The notes beneath the pieces are model-generated. The model saw only the letters and a program-made list of their open reading frames with translations, made no database searches and was not told where the DNA came from. Shown one piece after another: positions 7,802 through 16,372 of a stretch of DNA of 64,000 nucleotides. Made by a program: the position numbers and the translations under genes. Each line of letters starts with the position of its first letter. Position 1 is the stretch's first letter. Origin of the DNA: Acidimicrobiales bacterium. GTDB taxonomy: Bacteria; Actinomycetota; Acidimicrobiia; Acidimicrobiales; JAVJTC01. The stretch lies in NCBI GenBank assembly GCA_040219085.1, contig JAVJTC010000007.1:67995-131994 (forward strand). Reading direction: 5' to 3'.

Positions 7802-8587
7802 ATGCGATCGGCAAGGACGGCTCAAATGAGAACGATGAAGCGTCGGCACCGCCTGGCGGCGACCGTGGTGCTGGTGGTCACGGCGATGCTCGCGCCCCTC
7901 GGCCCGCTGTCGGTGGCCACGGCGGACGCGGCGACGCTGGCGACGGGTGACGAATCCGCTTTCGTGGCGAACATCAACGCCGCCCGTGCCGCTCAGGGTG
8001 TGCCCGCCCTGGTCGTGTCGGGTTCGATGACCGGCGCCGCACGCAGCTGGTCGGAGTGGATGGCGAACAACCAGACACTCGCACACTCGTCGGACATCAC
8101 GAGCGGTGCTCCGGCAGGTTGGCGCAAGGCCGGCGAGAACGTCGGCCGGGGTCCCAGTGTCTCGTCGGTCTGGCAGGCCTACATGGCCTCGTCGGGCCAC
8201 AAGGCCAACATCTTGGACGCGGAGTTCACCCACCTCGGCATCGGGGTCTACCACGACGACAGCGGCCAACTCTGGAACACCCAGCGGTTCGCCTACGTGC
8301 CGGGAGCGGCCCCGGCTCCGACGCCGGCTCCGACGCCTGCGCCCACGCCGGCTCCGACGCCTCCGCCCACGCCGGCTCCGACGCCTCCGCCCACGCCGGC
8401 TCCGACGCCTGCGCCTACTCCGGCTCCGACGCCTGCGCCCGTCCCGTCGACACCGCCGACCCCGTCGGCCACGCCTGCGCCCACGCCGGCTCCCGAACCC
8501 GGTGAGACCGAGGATCCCGACGTCGTGGAGGCGAAAGCGGAACGGGCGATGCGTGTCCTCGACGTCCTGTCGATGATCGAGGGCTGA
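7802..8587 (+). CDS. Secreted CAP/SCP-domain protein with Pro-rich tail
   Basis: A 261-residue exported protein. A basic N-terminus is followed by a signal peptide (HRLAATVVLVVTAMLAPLG, cleavage probably near ATADA). The CAP (cysteine-rich secretory / pathogenesis-related) domain spans about residues 48-165, with AHSSDITSGAP, KAGENVGRG and GHKANILDAEFTHLGIGVY as family marks. A (PAPT)n tail of about 45 residues and a short charged end follow. Bacterial CAP proteins are extracellular and of uncertain activity. The tail would let the domain stand off or bind the wall. The ATG at 7802 is preceded by AGGAGG with 9-nt spacing, better than the ATG at 7778 or 7826. Confidence 0.82.
   Translation: MRSARTAQMRTMKRRHRLAATVVLVVTAMLAPLGPLSVATADAATLATGDESAFVANINAARAAQGVPALVVSGSMTGAARSWSEWMANNQTLAHSSDITSGAPAGWRKAGENVGRGPSVSSVWQAYMASSGHKANILDAEFTHLGIGVYHDDSGQLWNTQRFAYVPGAAPAPTPAPTPAPTPAPTPPPTPAPTPPPTPAPTPAPTPAPTPAPVPSTPPTPSATPAPTPAPEPGETEDPDVVEAKAERAMRVLDVLSMIEG
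8312..8440 (+). repeat. In-frame tandem repeat encoding (PAPT)n
   Basis: About 130 bases are built from 12-base units related to CCGGCTCCGACG and CCTGCGCCCACG, encoding Pro-Ala-Pro-Thr and Pro-Pro-Pro-Thr units of the tail of the CAP-domain protein. Copy number is likely to vary between strains by slippage. Confidence 0.8.
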
Positions 8588-8637
8588 GACCCGCCCCCCG
8601 GCGCGCCGCCTGCCACGTCGGCGCACCCGTCGCCGGG

Positions 8638-8651
8638 TAGCTTTGGCCGAC
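8638..8651 (+). promoter_or_regulatory. Candidate leaderless promoter of the HTTM gene pair
   Basis: TAGCTT (8638-8643) is followed after 8 nt by the GTG at 8652, which is the reason for choosing that start over the TTG at 8643. Confidence 0.4.
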
Positions 8652-9182
8652 GTGGCGACGGGGGATGACCACAGCGATCTCGGGTTCTTCGCCGCGAACC
8701 CGGTGGGGCGCGTCCTGTTGTCGGCGTTGCTCGCCGGTTTCGTCGCCACCGTCGTGGTGTGGAACCTTCCCGACGGGGACGTGCAGGACGAGCTCGCCGG
8801 CGAGATGGCCGACCACGTCAACGCCCTGCACATCAACCAGAACTGGGCCCTGTTCTCCCCCAATCCGTCGACGACGTCGATCGAGACCTATGCCGTCGTC
8901 ACCTTCGACGACGGCACCACCACCGAGTACCGGTTCCCCGACGGCGACCCGTTGGTCGGCGCGTTGCGCGAGTACCGCTGGCGCAAGTTCGAGGGCCGGG
9001 TCCGCCTCGACCGCAACAGCTACCTGTGGCAGCCCACGGCGGAGTGGATCGCAGACCGCTACGACGACCCGGTGGACACGGTGGTGTTGATCCGACGCTG
9101 GTCCGAGACCCCCGAACCAGGCACCGACGAGCAGCGTGAATGGCAGGAGTTCGCCTTCTACACGCTCGAGGCGACGCCGTGA
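8652..9182 (+). CDS. Single-span membrane protein paired with an HTTM protein
   Basis: The 176-residue product has one N-terminal transmembrane segment (VLLSALLAGFVATVVVW) after a short cytoplasmic lead, then a soluble domain with HINQNWALFSPNP and a pattern of beta strands. Proteins of this type are encoded next to HTTM-domain genes, and here the stop overlaps the HTTM start. The WALFSPNP motif is common in that partner family. Function is not known. The soluble domain is probably extracytoplasmic and may work with the HTTM protein. The TTG at 8643 would add three residues. Confidence 0.65.
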   Translation: MATGDDHSDLGFFAANPVGRVLLSALLAGFVATVVVWNLPDGDVQDELAGEMADHVNALHINQNWALFSPNPSTTSIETYAVVTFDDGTTTEYRFPDGDPLVGALREYRWRKFEGRVRLDRNSYLWQPTAEWIADRYDDPVDTVVLIRRWSETPEPGTDEQREWQEFAFYTLEATP

Positions 9183-10309
9183 CGTCCAGGCGTGACGGAC
9201 GTGCGGCGAGCCCCGGCGTTCACGGCTCAGAGGTGCGCCCGGTCGTCAGCCGGGAAGGGGTGGATCTCGTTCGCCTCGGATCGGCCATCGTGATCGTCGG
9301 CGTCGGCGTGCTGGCGGATGCGGCTCTCGGCATCGCCCACGGCGCTCTCGTCGGCGGACTGGTCGCCGTGGGGTACCTCGGCGTGACCTTCGGGTGGTGG
9401 CGCCGTTTCTGGCTCGAACCCACGTCGGCCGCCACGCTCACCGTCATGCGCGTCATGATCGGCGCAACGGTGTTCGCCTACGGCCTGTCGCTGTCGCGTG
9501 ACGTCACCGTCTTGTTCTCCGAGGACGGCCTGCTCCCTTCTCCGACCTACCGGGACGGACGCTTCGGCGTGTTCCAGTGGTGGGAGGGGGACGGGGCGCT
9601 GTGGACGATGTACGCCGTACTGCTCGCCAGCGCCCTGGCGGTCATCGCGGGCCGCGGGGTGCGGATCGCGGCCCCCCTCATGTGGCTCGCTGTGATGTCG
9701 TTCCATCAGGACAACCCGTCGCTGCTCAACGGAGGCGACGACCTGCTGCGGATCTGGACGGCCTACTTCGCGGTCTTCGCCGTCCTGACGCCGTCGCGGT
9801 TCCTGTCGGTGCCGTTGTTCGGATGTCGCGACGAGCACGGCGTGCGGCGTTGGCCGCTCGCGCCGACCTGGATCGTCAGGGTCGCCCAGATCCAGTTGAC
9901 CGTCATCTACCCGGCGACGGTGATAGCGAAGCTCCCCGGGGAGACCTGGCGCAACGGCACGGCCTCGCTGTACGCCCTCGGCCTACAGGACTTCGAGCGG
10001 TTCTGGATCCCCGACTTCATGAGGACGTCCGTCTACCTCGGTACGTTCATGACGTGGTTCACGCTCGCGGTGGAGATCTCGCTGCCCTTCCTGTTGTGGA
10101 CACGGCGGACCCGCTGGATCGGGATCGTCGCCGGTCTCGGGATGCATCTCGGTTTCGACTACACGATGCGGGTCGGCTTCTTCATGTGGTCCCTGGCCAT
10201 CGGCTACGCGTCGTTCGTGAAGCCCGAGGAGTTCGAGCGGGCGCTGCGTCGGCTGGCCCGCGTCCCCGCCCGGATGACCCCGAGCGGTCGGCGAGTCGCG
10301 CGGACCTGA
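9179..10309 (+). CDS. HTTM-domain multi-pass membrane protein
   Basis: This 376-residue integral membrane protein with several hydrophobic helices belongs to the HTTM (horizontally transferred transmembrane) family, distantly related to vitamin K-dependent gamma-carboxylase. Marks are TLTVMRVMIGATVFAYGLSL, SFHQDNPSLLNGGDDLLRIW and QIQLTVIYPATVIAKLPGE. The substrate of bacterial HTTM proteins is mostly unknown, and the soluble carboxylase part of true gamma-carboxylases is absent. The start is the GTG at 9179, which overlaps the stop of the partner gene (GTGA). Upstream ATG codons in the frame lie inside that gene. The C-terminal tail is basic. Confidence 0.8.
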   Translation: MTSRRDGRAASPGVHGSEVRPVVSREGVDLVRLGSAIVIVGVGVLADAALGIAHGALVGGLVAVGYLGVTFGWWRRFWLEPTSAATLTVMRVMIGATVFAYGLSLSRDVTVLFSEDGLLPSPTYRDGRFGVFQWWEGDGALWTMYAVLLASALAVIAGRGVRIAAPLMWLAVMSFHQDNPSLLNGGDDLLRIWTAYFAVFAVLTPSRFLSVPLFGCRDEHGVRRWPLAPTWIVRVAQIQLTVIYPATVIAKLPGETWRNGTASLYALGLQDFERFWIPDFMRTSVYLGTFMTWFTLAVEISLPFLLWTRRTRWIGIVAGLGMHLGFDYTMRVGFFMWSLAIGYASFVKPEEFERALRRLARVPARMTPSGRRVART

Positions 10310-10349
10310 ACGCTCCCGGCCGCTTGTGCGTTCGTGCAGTGCAGCGGAC

Positions 10350-10361
10350 TACCGTGCCCGG
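10350..10361 (+). promoter_or_regulatory. Candidate promoter of rex and the heme cluster
   Basis: TACCGT (10350-10355) lies 6 nt before an in-frame GTG (10362) and 9 nt before the ATG at 10365. The mRNA is probably leaderless or nearly so. No good Rex operator palindrome was found around it. Confidence 0.35.
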
Positions 10362-10364
10362 GTG

Positions 10365-11033
10365 ATGGACGATCGACGTCGCAGACCCATCCCCGAGGCC
10401 TCTGTCGCACGTCTTCCCGTCTACCGGCGCAGCCTGATGGAGCTGCGGGAGGCCGGTGTCGCCACCGTCTCGTCCGAGCGCCTGGCCGGTCTCGCCGGCG
10501 TCAACGCCGCCAAGGTCCGCAAGGATCTCTCCTACCTCGGCTCGTACGGCACCCGTGGCGTCGGCTACGAGGTCGAGTACCTGCTCTTCCAGGTGAGTCG
10601 GGAGCTCGGCCTCACCCACGACTGGCCGGTCGCCATCGTCGGCATGGGCAACCTCGGGCAGGCCCTGGCCAACTACGGGGGCTTCCGTGAGCGTGGCTAT
10701 CCCACCGTGGCCCTGGTCGACGCGGACCCCGACAAGGTCGGTACCGAGATCGCGGGCCTGGTGGTCTCCGACATCGCCGACCTGGCCGAGACGGTCGCCG
10801 GGACCGGCGCGAGCATCGGCATAATCGCCACGCCGCCCGGTGCTGCGCAGGATGTGGCCGACGCACTCGTGGCGGCGGGCATCAACTCCATCCTCAACTT
10901 CGCGCCGGCGGTCGTCCAGGTGCCCGCGGACATCTCGATCCGCAAGGTCGACCTCTCCGTCGAGTTGCAGATCCTGTCGTTCTACGAGCACCGCCACGCG
11001 GCCCTGTCGCCGCTCGCTCCCGATGCCGGCTGA
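10365..11033 (+). CDS. rex: Redox-sensing transcriptional repressor Rex
   Basis: A 222-residue Rex: N-terminal winged helix (about 1-80, with ASVARLPVYRRSL and VNAAKVRKDLSYLGSYGTRG) and a C-terminal Rossmann domain with VAIVGMGNLGQALANY. It senses the NADH/NAD+ ratio and releases DNA when NADH is bound. It heads the heme cluster, as rex does before hemA-hemC-hemD in Streptomyces, so control of tetrapyrrole synthesis, and perhaps of the nuo/bc genes downstream, is likely. The ATG at 10365 is used, though GTG at 10362 is possible. It overlaps the next gene by 11 bases. Confidence 0.93.
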   Translation: MDDRRRRPIPEASVARLPVYRRSLMELREAGVATVSSERLAGLAGVNAAKVRKDLSYLGSYGTRGVGYEVEYLLFQVSRELGLTHDWPVAIVGMGNLGQALANYGGFRERGYPTVALVDADPDKVGTEIAGLVVSDIADLAETVAGTGASIGIIATPPGAAQDVADALVAAGINSILNFAPAVVQVPADISIRKVDLSVELQILSFYEHRHAALSPLAPDAG

Positions 11034-11673
11034 CCCGCCCGCAGCGGCGACCGGTGGCTACCCGGTGTCGCTTCGGATCGCGGGCGAGCGCTGTCTCGTG
11101 GTCGGCGGGGGACCCGTCGCCGTGTCGAAGGTCGCCGGGTTGCGCGAGGCGGGCGCGGTCATCGACCTCGTCGCACCCGTCGTCGACCCGAGGCTCCGGG
11201 ATCTGCCCGACGTCACCGTCCACGAGCGTCGTTACGACTCCGCCGACATCGCAGGGCACCGACTGGTCATCACCGCGACCGACGACCCGGCCGTCAACCG
11301 GCAGGTCTTCGTGGATGCCGAGGCGGCGGGCGTTCTCGTCAACAGCGCCGACGATCCGCAGAACTGCCGCTTCACGCTGATGTCGCGTTTCCGGCGCGGT
11401 GCGCTGCTCGTGACCGTCTCGACCGACGGACGCAGCCCGGCGGTGTCGGCCTGGTTGCGTCGCCGGATCGAGGCCGGTATCGGCGAGGAGTACGGAATCC
11501 TGGTCGAAGTCGCGGCCGAGGTCCGGTCCGGGATTCTCGCGTCGGGCCGCTCGAGTGAGGGCCTGGGTTGGAAGTCCGCGCTGGATTCGGGAATCCTTGA
11601 GTTGATCCGCGAAGGTCGCGTGACCGAAGCGAAGGAGCGTCTCGAGACGTGTCTCTCGTCGTCATCGGACTGA
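11023..11673 (+). CDS. Precorrin-2 dehydrogenase / sirohydrochlorin ferrochelatase (Met8/CysG-N type)
   Basis: The 216-residue protein matches the N-terminal half of CysG and yeast Met8. It carries the NAD-binding motif CLVVGGGPVAVSKVAGL, ITATDDPAVNRQVF, and NSADDPQNCRFTLMSRFRRG around the catalytic Asp region, then VSTDGRSPAVSAWLRRRIE. It oxidises precorrin-2 to sirohydrochlorin with NAD+ and may insert iron to give siroheme. It overlaps the end of rex and the start of hemA, so all three are co-translated. Together with the cobA-hemD fusion downstream it completes the siroheme branch. Confidence 0.85.
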   Translation: MPADPPAAATGGYPVSLRIAGERCLVVGGGPVAVSKVAGLREAGAVIDLVAPVVDPRLRDLPDVTVHERRYDSADIAGHRLVITATDDPAVNRQVFVDAEAAGVLVNSADDPQNCRFTLMSRFRRGALLVTVSTDGRSPAVSAWLRRRIEAGIGEEYGILVEVAAEVRSGILASGRSSEGLGWKSALDSGILELIREGRVTEAKERLETCLSSSSD

Positions 11674-12908
11674 ACCACCGAACCGCGCCGCTCGAACTGC
11701 TCGAGCGGCTCTCCATCCCGCGTACCCGAATGGAGAAGGCCCTCGCCGACGTCTCGAGTCGTGAGAACGTCCACGAGGCCGTCGTGTTGTCCACGTGCAA
11801 CCGCACGGAGGTCTACGTCGACGCGGACAAGTTCCACGCCTCCTACGGCGACGTGCGGGACTTCCTCGCCGAGAGCGGGCACATCGCGCCCGAGGAGTTC
11901 TCCGAGAGCCTCTACACCTATTACGACGTCGACGCCGTCACGCACCTCTTCTCGGTGGTCTCGGGTCTCGACTCCGGCGTGCTGGGTGAACACGAGATCC
12001 AAGGCCAGGTGAAGCGCGCGTGGGAGGACTCCCTCGACAACGACGCGTGTGGTCCGACCCTGAACGTCGCGTTCCGTCATGCGCTGGAGGTCGGCAAACG
12101 CGTCCGCACCGAGACCGGTATCTCGTCCAACATCGCGTCGGTGTCGTCCGCTGCGGTCGCGATGGCGGCCGACCGCCTAGGCGGCTTCGCCGGGCGCACG
12201 ATCCTCGTCGTAGGTGCCGGCGAGATGGGTGGCGGTATGGCCGCGTCCATCGCATCCATCGACGGCGCCGAGGTTCTCGTCGCGAGCCGCCGCTGGTCAC
12301 GCGCCAACGAGGTCGCTGTCAGCGTGGGCGGCCGGGCCGTCCACCTCGACGAGATGGCCGAGGTCCTGCTGACGGCCGACGTCATGTTCACCTCGACCGG
12401 TGCGAGTTCGATCATCCTCGAGCACGGCCAGATCTCCGAGATCATGGAGCGTCGCGGGGATCGCCCGCTCCTCATCGTCGACACCGCCGTTCCCCGTGAC
12501 GTGGACCCGGCGTCCGACGAGATCTCCGGCGTCACCCTCCTGGACATGGACGACCTGCGGGCGTTCGCAGATGCCGGCGTGCGCGAACGCGAGAAGGAGA
12601 CGGGCCGCGCCCGCGAGATCATCGACACCGAGCTCGCCCGCTTCCTCGGCGACCGGTCGGTCCGGGATCTCGCGCCGCTCATCACGAGCTTCCGTCGTCG
12701 GATCTGCGACATCTCCCAGAACGAGTTCGAACGGTTCGAGGGGCGCCTCGGTTCACTGGACCACGATGAGCTCGAGATGGTCGAGGCTCTCGTGCACGGC
12801 ATCGTCAACAAGGTTCTCCACGAGCCGACGGTGCGCCTCAAGGAGGCCGCTGACGGCCCCCGGTCGGATCGCCTGGCCGACGCGCTGAGCGAACTGTTCG
12901 ACCTCTGA
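11649..12908 (+). CDS. hemA: Glutamyl-tRNA reductase
   Basis: A 419-residue HemA, the NADPH-dependent reduction of glutamyl-tRNA to glutamate-1-semialdehyde that commits glutamate to tetrapyrroles by the C5 route. The catalytic Cys50 is in VVLSTCNRTEVY. LNHRTAPLELLERL at the start, GLDSGVLGEHEIQGQVK and the nucleotide-binding ILVVGAGEMGGGMA follow in normal order, and the C-terminal dimerisation domain is complete. The GTG start at 11649 overlaps the preceding gene by 25 bases. hemC begins 22 bases later. Confidence 0.95.
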   Translation: MSLVVIGLNHRTAPLELLERLSIPRTRMEKALADVSSRENVHEAVVLSTCNRTEVYVDADKFHASYGDVRDFLAESGHIAPEEFSESLYTYYDVDAVTHLFSVVSGLDSGVLGEHEIQGQVKRAWEDSLDNDACGPTLNVAFRHALEVGKRVRTETGISSNIASVSSAAVAMAADRLGGFAGRTILVVGAGEMGGGMAASIASIDGAEVLVASRRWSRANEVAVSVGGRAVHLDEMAEVLLTADVMFTSTGASSIILEHGQISEIMERRGDRPLLIVDTAVPRDVDPASDEISGVTLLDMDDLRAFADAGVREREKETGRAREIIDTELARFLGDRSVRDLAPLITSFRRRICDISQNEFERFEGRLGSLDHDELEMVEALVHGIVNKVLHEPTVRLKEAADGPRSDRLADALSELFDL

Positions 12909-12930
12909 GCCCGATGGGCGTCGGCTCACC

Positions 12931-13833
12931 GTGCGACCGCTGAGAGTCGCCACCCGCGGCAGCGCACTCGCGCTCTGGCAGGCCCGCCACGTGGCCACGC
13001 TGATCGCGGCACGTGGCGGACCCGAGGTGGAGCTCGTCATCACCGAGACCAGCGGCGATCTCCGCACGGACGTCCCGATCCATCAGATCGGCGGGACCGG
13101 CGTGTTCGCCAAGGAGGTCCAGGCGGCGGTGACGGGGGGACTCGCCGACGTGGCCGTGCACTCCGCCAAGGACCTGCCCTCGACGCCCACCCCGGGGCTC
13201 GTCATCGCAGCCGTGCCGCCGCGCGGCGACGCCCGTGACGCGCTCGTCGGCTGTCGCCTGGAGTCCCTCCCCTTCGGTGCGGAGGTCGCGACCGGGTCGG
13301 TGCGGCGGCGCGCGCAGCTCGCGGCCCTGCGACCCGACCTGCGCTTCGCCGAACTGCGCGGCAACATCGGGACGCGCCTCGCCCGGGCCGCCGACCACCA
13401 CGCCATCGTGGTGGCCAAGGCCGCCCTGGACCGCCTCGGTGAGACGCCGACGGTCGTGGACCCCCTCGCCGTGGCGGACATGGTCCCCCAGGTCGGGCAG
13501 GGTGCCCTCGCGATCGAGTGCCGCACCGACGATGCCGAGGTGGTCGCGCTGTTGAGGGCCATCGAGGACGAGTCCACCCGGCGCGCCGTCGACGCCGAGC
13601 GGGCCTTCCTCGCGACACTCGGTAGCGGCTGCGACCTCCCGGTCGGCGCCCACGCGGTCGTCTCGGTCCACGGGGCGATCGTCATCGACGGTCTCATCGC
13701 GGCCCTCGACGGCGCCACCGTCGTGCGGGGCTCGTCGTCGGGGGAGGAGCCCGTCGAGGTAGGCCGACGGCTCGCCGAGCGGCTTCTCGCCGACGGAGGG
13801 CGTGAGCTGCTCGCGGCCGGCGACTCCACCTAG
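12931..13833 (+). CDS. hemC: Hydroxymethylbilane synthase
   Basis: A 300-residue porphobilinogen deaminase that condenses four porphobilinogens to the linear tetrapyrrole. The catalytic Asp81 is in HSAKDLPS, the dipyrromethane-cofactor Cys234 in LGSGCDLPVGA, and the N-terminal RVATRGSALALWQA and ELRGNIGTRL motifs are intact. It starts with GTG at 12931 in the same direction as hemA and is likely in one operon. It is followed by a 69-base gap and a new leaderless-type promoter before cobA-hemD. Confidence 0.95.
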   Translation: MRPLRVATRGSALALWQARHVATLIAARGGPEVELVITETSGDLRTDVPIHQIGGTGVFAKEVQAAVTGGLADVAVHSAKDLPSTPTPGLVIAAVPPRGDARDALVGCRLESLPFGAEVATGSVRRRAQLAALRPDLRFAELRGNIGTRLARAADHHAIVVAKAALDRLGETPTVVDPLAVADMVPQVGQGALAIECRTDDAEVVALLRAIEDESTRRAVDAERAFLATLGSGCDLPVGAHAVVSVHGAIVIDGLIAALDGATVVRGSSSGEEPVEVGRRLAERLLADGGRELLAAGDST

Positions 13834-13890
13834 GGGCCGCGCCGCGCACCCCGCCGAGCGGGAACCCTCCGGTGCGCCGGACGGCCCCGT

Positions 13891-13902
13891 TAGGATCCGG
13901 CC
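13891..13902 (+). promoter_or_regulatory. Candidate leaderless promoter of cobA-hemD
   Basis: TAGGAT (13891-13896) is followed after 6 nt by the GTG at 13903, with no ribosome-binding site. This may give a second transcript inside the heme cluster. Confidence 0.45.
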
Positions 13903-15384
13903 GTGACCGTCTTCCTCGTCGGCGCCGGGCCCGGTGATCCGGGACTCCTCACGGTCCGGGCGGCCGAGGTGATCTCGCGGGCAGATGTCGTCGTCTACGA
14001 CCGTCTCTCCGTGGGTGGCGTCCTCGAATCGGTGCCCGAGACCGCCGAGCGCGTGTACGTCGGCAAGAAGCCCGGCGATCCCCGCACCCGCCAGGGTGAG
14101 ATCAACGACCTGCTCGTCGACCTTGGCCGCCGTCACGGGACCGTCGTCAGACTGAAGGGGGGTGACCCGTTCGTGTTCGCCCGCGGCGGCGAGGAGGCGG
14201 CCGCCCTCGCGGCGGCGGGGGTCCCCTTCGAGATCGTGCCGGGGATCACCTCGGCGATCGCCGTCCCCGCCTATGCCGGCATTCCCGTCACCCTGCGGCA
14301 CTCGTCCACCTCGTTCACGGTGGTCACCGGCCACGAGGATCCCGACACGCCCGACAGCGTCGACTGGTCCGCCGTCGCCCGGGTCGGTGGGACCATCTGC
14401 ATCCTCATGGGGGTCATGCGCTGGGAGCGGATCGCGGCCGCGCTGATCGACGGCGGCCTCGACCCGCACACGCCGGCCGCGGCGGTGCACTGGGGTACCC
14501 GACCGAACCAGCGGACCACCCGCGCCACGCTCGCCACCCTGGGCGACCACCCTCTCGAGTCGCCTTCGGTGGTGGTCGTCGGCCGGGTCGCGGCCACCGA
14601 CGTCGCCTGGTTCGAGACGAAGCCGCTGTTCGGGATGCGGGTCGTCGTCACCCGGACCCGCGATCAGGCATCCGCGCTCAGCGCCCGGCTCGCGGAACTG
14701 GGCGCCGACGCGGTGGAGATCCCGACGATCGCCGTGACCGAACCGGCCGACGGCGGTGAGGCACTCGCTGCGGCGGTGGAGGAACTGAGGGCCGGTGCCT
14801 ACGAATGGATCGTGTTGACGTCGCCCAATGGCGCCGATCGTCTCCTGCGTGCACTGCACGACGCCCGCGATCTCGTGGGTGTGAAGGTCGCCTGTATCGG
14901 CCCGGGCACGGCGGCGCGCCTCGCGCAGGGCAACGTCGTCGCCGATCTGGTTCCGGGGCGCTTCATCGCCGAGGGGTTGCTGGAGGCGCTGACGGCCCAC
15001 GAGCCGGGGCGGGCGTTGATCGTGCGGGCGGCGGTCGCCCGCGACACGCTGCCCGAGGGCCTGGCGGCAGCGGGGTGGGAGGTCGACGTGGTCGCCGCCT
15101 ACCGCACCGTCCCCGCTGAGATCAGCGACGTTGCCCGGGAGGCGCTCGCCTCGGCGGACGCGATCACCTTCACGTCGTCGTCCACAGTCGAGAACTTCGT
15201 CGCCGCCACCGGCGCCCCGTCCACCCCGCCGATCGTCGCCTGCATCGGGCCGATCACCGCCGCCACCGCCACCGCGGCGGGGATCGACGTGACCGTCACG
15301 TCACCGGTGCACACGATCGACGGTCTCGTCAGCGCCCTCGTGGAGGCCGTCGGCCGCACGGGCGTCGACGACGACCGGACGTAG
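13903..15384 (+). CDS. cobA-hemD: Uroporphyrinogen-III methyltransferase / uroporphyrinogen-III synthase fusion
   Basis: This 493-residue two-domain enzyme has an N-terminal half (about 1-240) that is a SUMT/CobA methyltransferase: [34 protein letters not shown] and [19 protein letters not shown]. It makes precorrin-2 from uroporphyrinogen III and SAM. The C-terminal half (about 245-490) is Hem[34 protein letters not shown] and [12 protein letters not shown]. The fusion is common in Actinobacteria and lets one protein close the ring and start the siroheme branch. The GTG start gives the exact N-terminal glycine motif. The stop overlaps the -10 box of hemB. Confidence 0.93.
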   Translation: MTVFLVGAGPGDPGLLTVRAAEVISRADVVVYDRLSVGGVLESVPETAERVYVGKKPGDPRTRQGEINDLLVDLGRRHGTVVRLKGGDPFVFARGGEEAAALAAAGVPFEIVPGITSAIAVPAYAGIPVTLRHSSTSFTVVTGHEDPDTPDSVDWSAVARVGGTICILMGVMRWERIAAALIDGGLDPHTPAAAVHWGTRPNQRTTRATLATLGDHPLESPSVVVVGRVAATDVAWFETKPLFGMRVVVTRTRDQASALSARLAELGADAVEIPTIAVTEPADGGEALAAAVEELRAGAYEWIVLTSPNGADRLLRALHDARDLVGVKVACIGPGTAARLAQGNVVADLVPGRFIAEGLLEALTAHEPGRALIVRAAVARDTLPEGLAAAGWEVDVVAAYRTVPAEISDVAREALASADAITFTSSSTVENFVAATGAPSTPPIVACIGPITAATATAAGIDVTVTSPVHTIDGLVSALVEAVGRTGVDDDRT

Positions 15385-15394
15385 GATCGAATCC
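15382..15394 (+). promoter_or_regulatory. Candidate leaderless promoter of hemB
   Basis: TAGGAT (15382-15387) overlaps the TAG stop of cobA-hemD and lies 7 nt before the GTG at 15395. There is no ribosome-binding site before that GTG. Confidence 0.45.
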
Positions 15395-16372
15395 GTGAGC
15401 TTCCCCACCCACCGGCCGCGTCGCCTGCGCACCACGGCGGCCCTTCGCCGCCTCGTCGCCGAGACACGCCTGGACGTCGACGACCTCGTCGCCCCGCTGT
15501 TCGTGCGCGAGGGCATCGGCGAACCTCAGCCGATCGCATCGCTGCCCGGCGTCGTCCAGCACAGTCGGGCCTCGTTGCGCGCGGAGGTCCGTGACCTGGT
15601 CGCGAAGGGTGTGCCCGCCGTGATCCTCTTCGGCATCCCCGAGACGAAGGACGCTGTGGGCTCGGAGGCCTGGAATCCCGACGGCGTCGTGCAGGTGGCC
15701 CTGCGTGACCTGCGCGAAGACAACGGCGACGCCGTCGTCGTGATGGCCGATCTCTGTGTGGACGAGTACACCGACCACGGCCACTGCGGTGTGGTCGCCG
15801 ACGACGGCACCGTGGACAACGACGCCACGCTCGAGTTGTACGCCCGGGCCGCCGTGGCCCAGGCCGACGCGGGCGCCCATGTCTGCGCACCGTCGGGGAT
15901 GATGGACGGTCAGGTGGGCGCCATCCGTACCGCCCTCGACGAGGCCGGCCACGGCGATGTGGCGGTCCTCGCCTACGCCGCCAAGTACGCCTCGGCCCTC
16001 TACGGCCCGTTCCGCGATGCCGTGGACGTCACCATCGCCGGGGGAGGGGACCGCAAGGCCTACCAACAGGACTGGCGCAACGCCCGTGAGGCGCTGGCGG
16101 AGATCCACGCCGACATCGCCGAGGGCGCGGACATGGTGATGGTGAAGCCCGCCGTCACCTACCTCGACATCATCGCCCGGGCCCGGCCCGAGGTGGACGT
16201 CCCGATCGGCGCCTATCACGTGTCGGGCGAGTACTCGATGATCCGCGCGGCCGGGGCCAACGGCTGGATCGACGCGACGGCGGTCGCAGTCGAACAGTTG
16301 ACGGCGGTGCGACGCGCCGGTGCCGACTTCATCCTCACCTATTTCGCCTCGGAGCTCGCGGAGATCCTGTGA
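15395..16372 (+). CDS. hemB: Porphobilinogen synthase (delta-aminolevulinic acid dehydratase)
   Basis: The 325-residue HemB joins two 5-aminolevulinate molecules into porphobilinogen. The Schiff-base lysines are K197 (LAYAAKYAS) and K251 (MVMVKPAV). In the metal site, ADLCVDEYTDHGHCG, the Zn-ligand cysteines C121 and C131 are present, but the middle cysteine of the E. coli-type CxCx7C triad is Asp123. The site is therefore intermediate between zinc-type and zinc-independent enzymes. The stop overlaps the GTG of hemL, so the two are translationally coupled. Confidence 0.95.
   Translation: MSFPTHRPRRLRTTAALRRLVAETRLDVDDLVAPLFVREGIGEPQPIASLPGVVQHSRASLRAEVRDLVAKGVPAVILFGIPETKDAVGSEAWNPDGVVQVALRDLREDNGDAVVVMADLCVDEYTDHGHCGVVADDGTVDNDATLELYARAAVAQADAGAHVCAPSGMMDGQVGAIRTALDEAGHGDVAVLAYAAKYASALYGPFRDAVDVTIAGGGDRKAYQQDWRNAREALAEIHADIAEGADMVMVKPAVTYLDIIARARPEVDVPIGAYHVSGEYSMIRAAGANGWIDATAVAVEQLTAVRRAGADFILTYFASELAEIL

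Noticed and set aside
8312-8440. CRISPR-like or intergenic repeat
   Set aside because: The repeats are in frame within the CAP-domain gene and encode PAPT units, with no spacers between them.
10324-10342. Possible Rex operator (TTGTGCGTTCGTGCAGTG) before rex
   Set aside because: Only one half resembles the TTGTGAA consensus, and the second half matches 4 of 7 positions of its complement. Not enough to call an operator.
13868-13881. Small hairpin TCCGG-TGCG-CCGGA between hemC and cobA-hemD as a terminator
   Set aside because: A 5-bp stem without a T-tract is expected by chance in DNA of this composition, and the next gene has its own promoter-like box.
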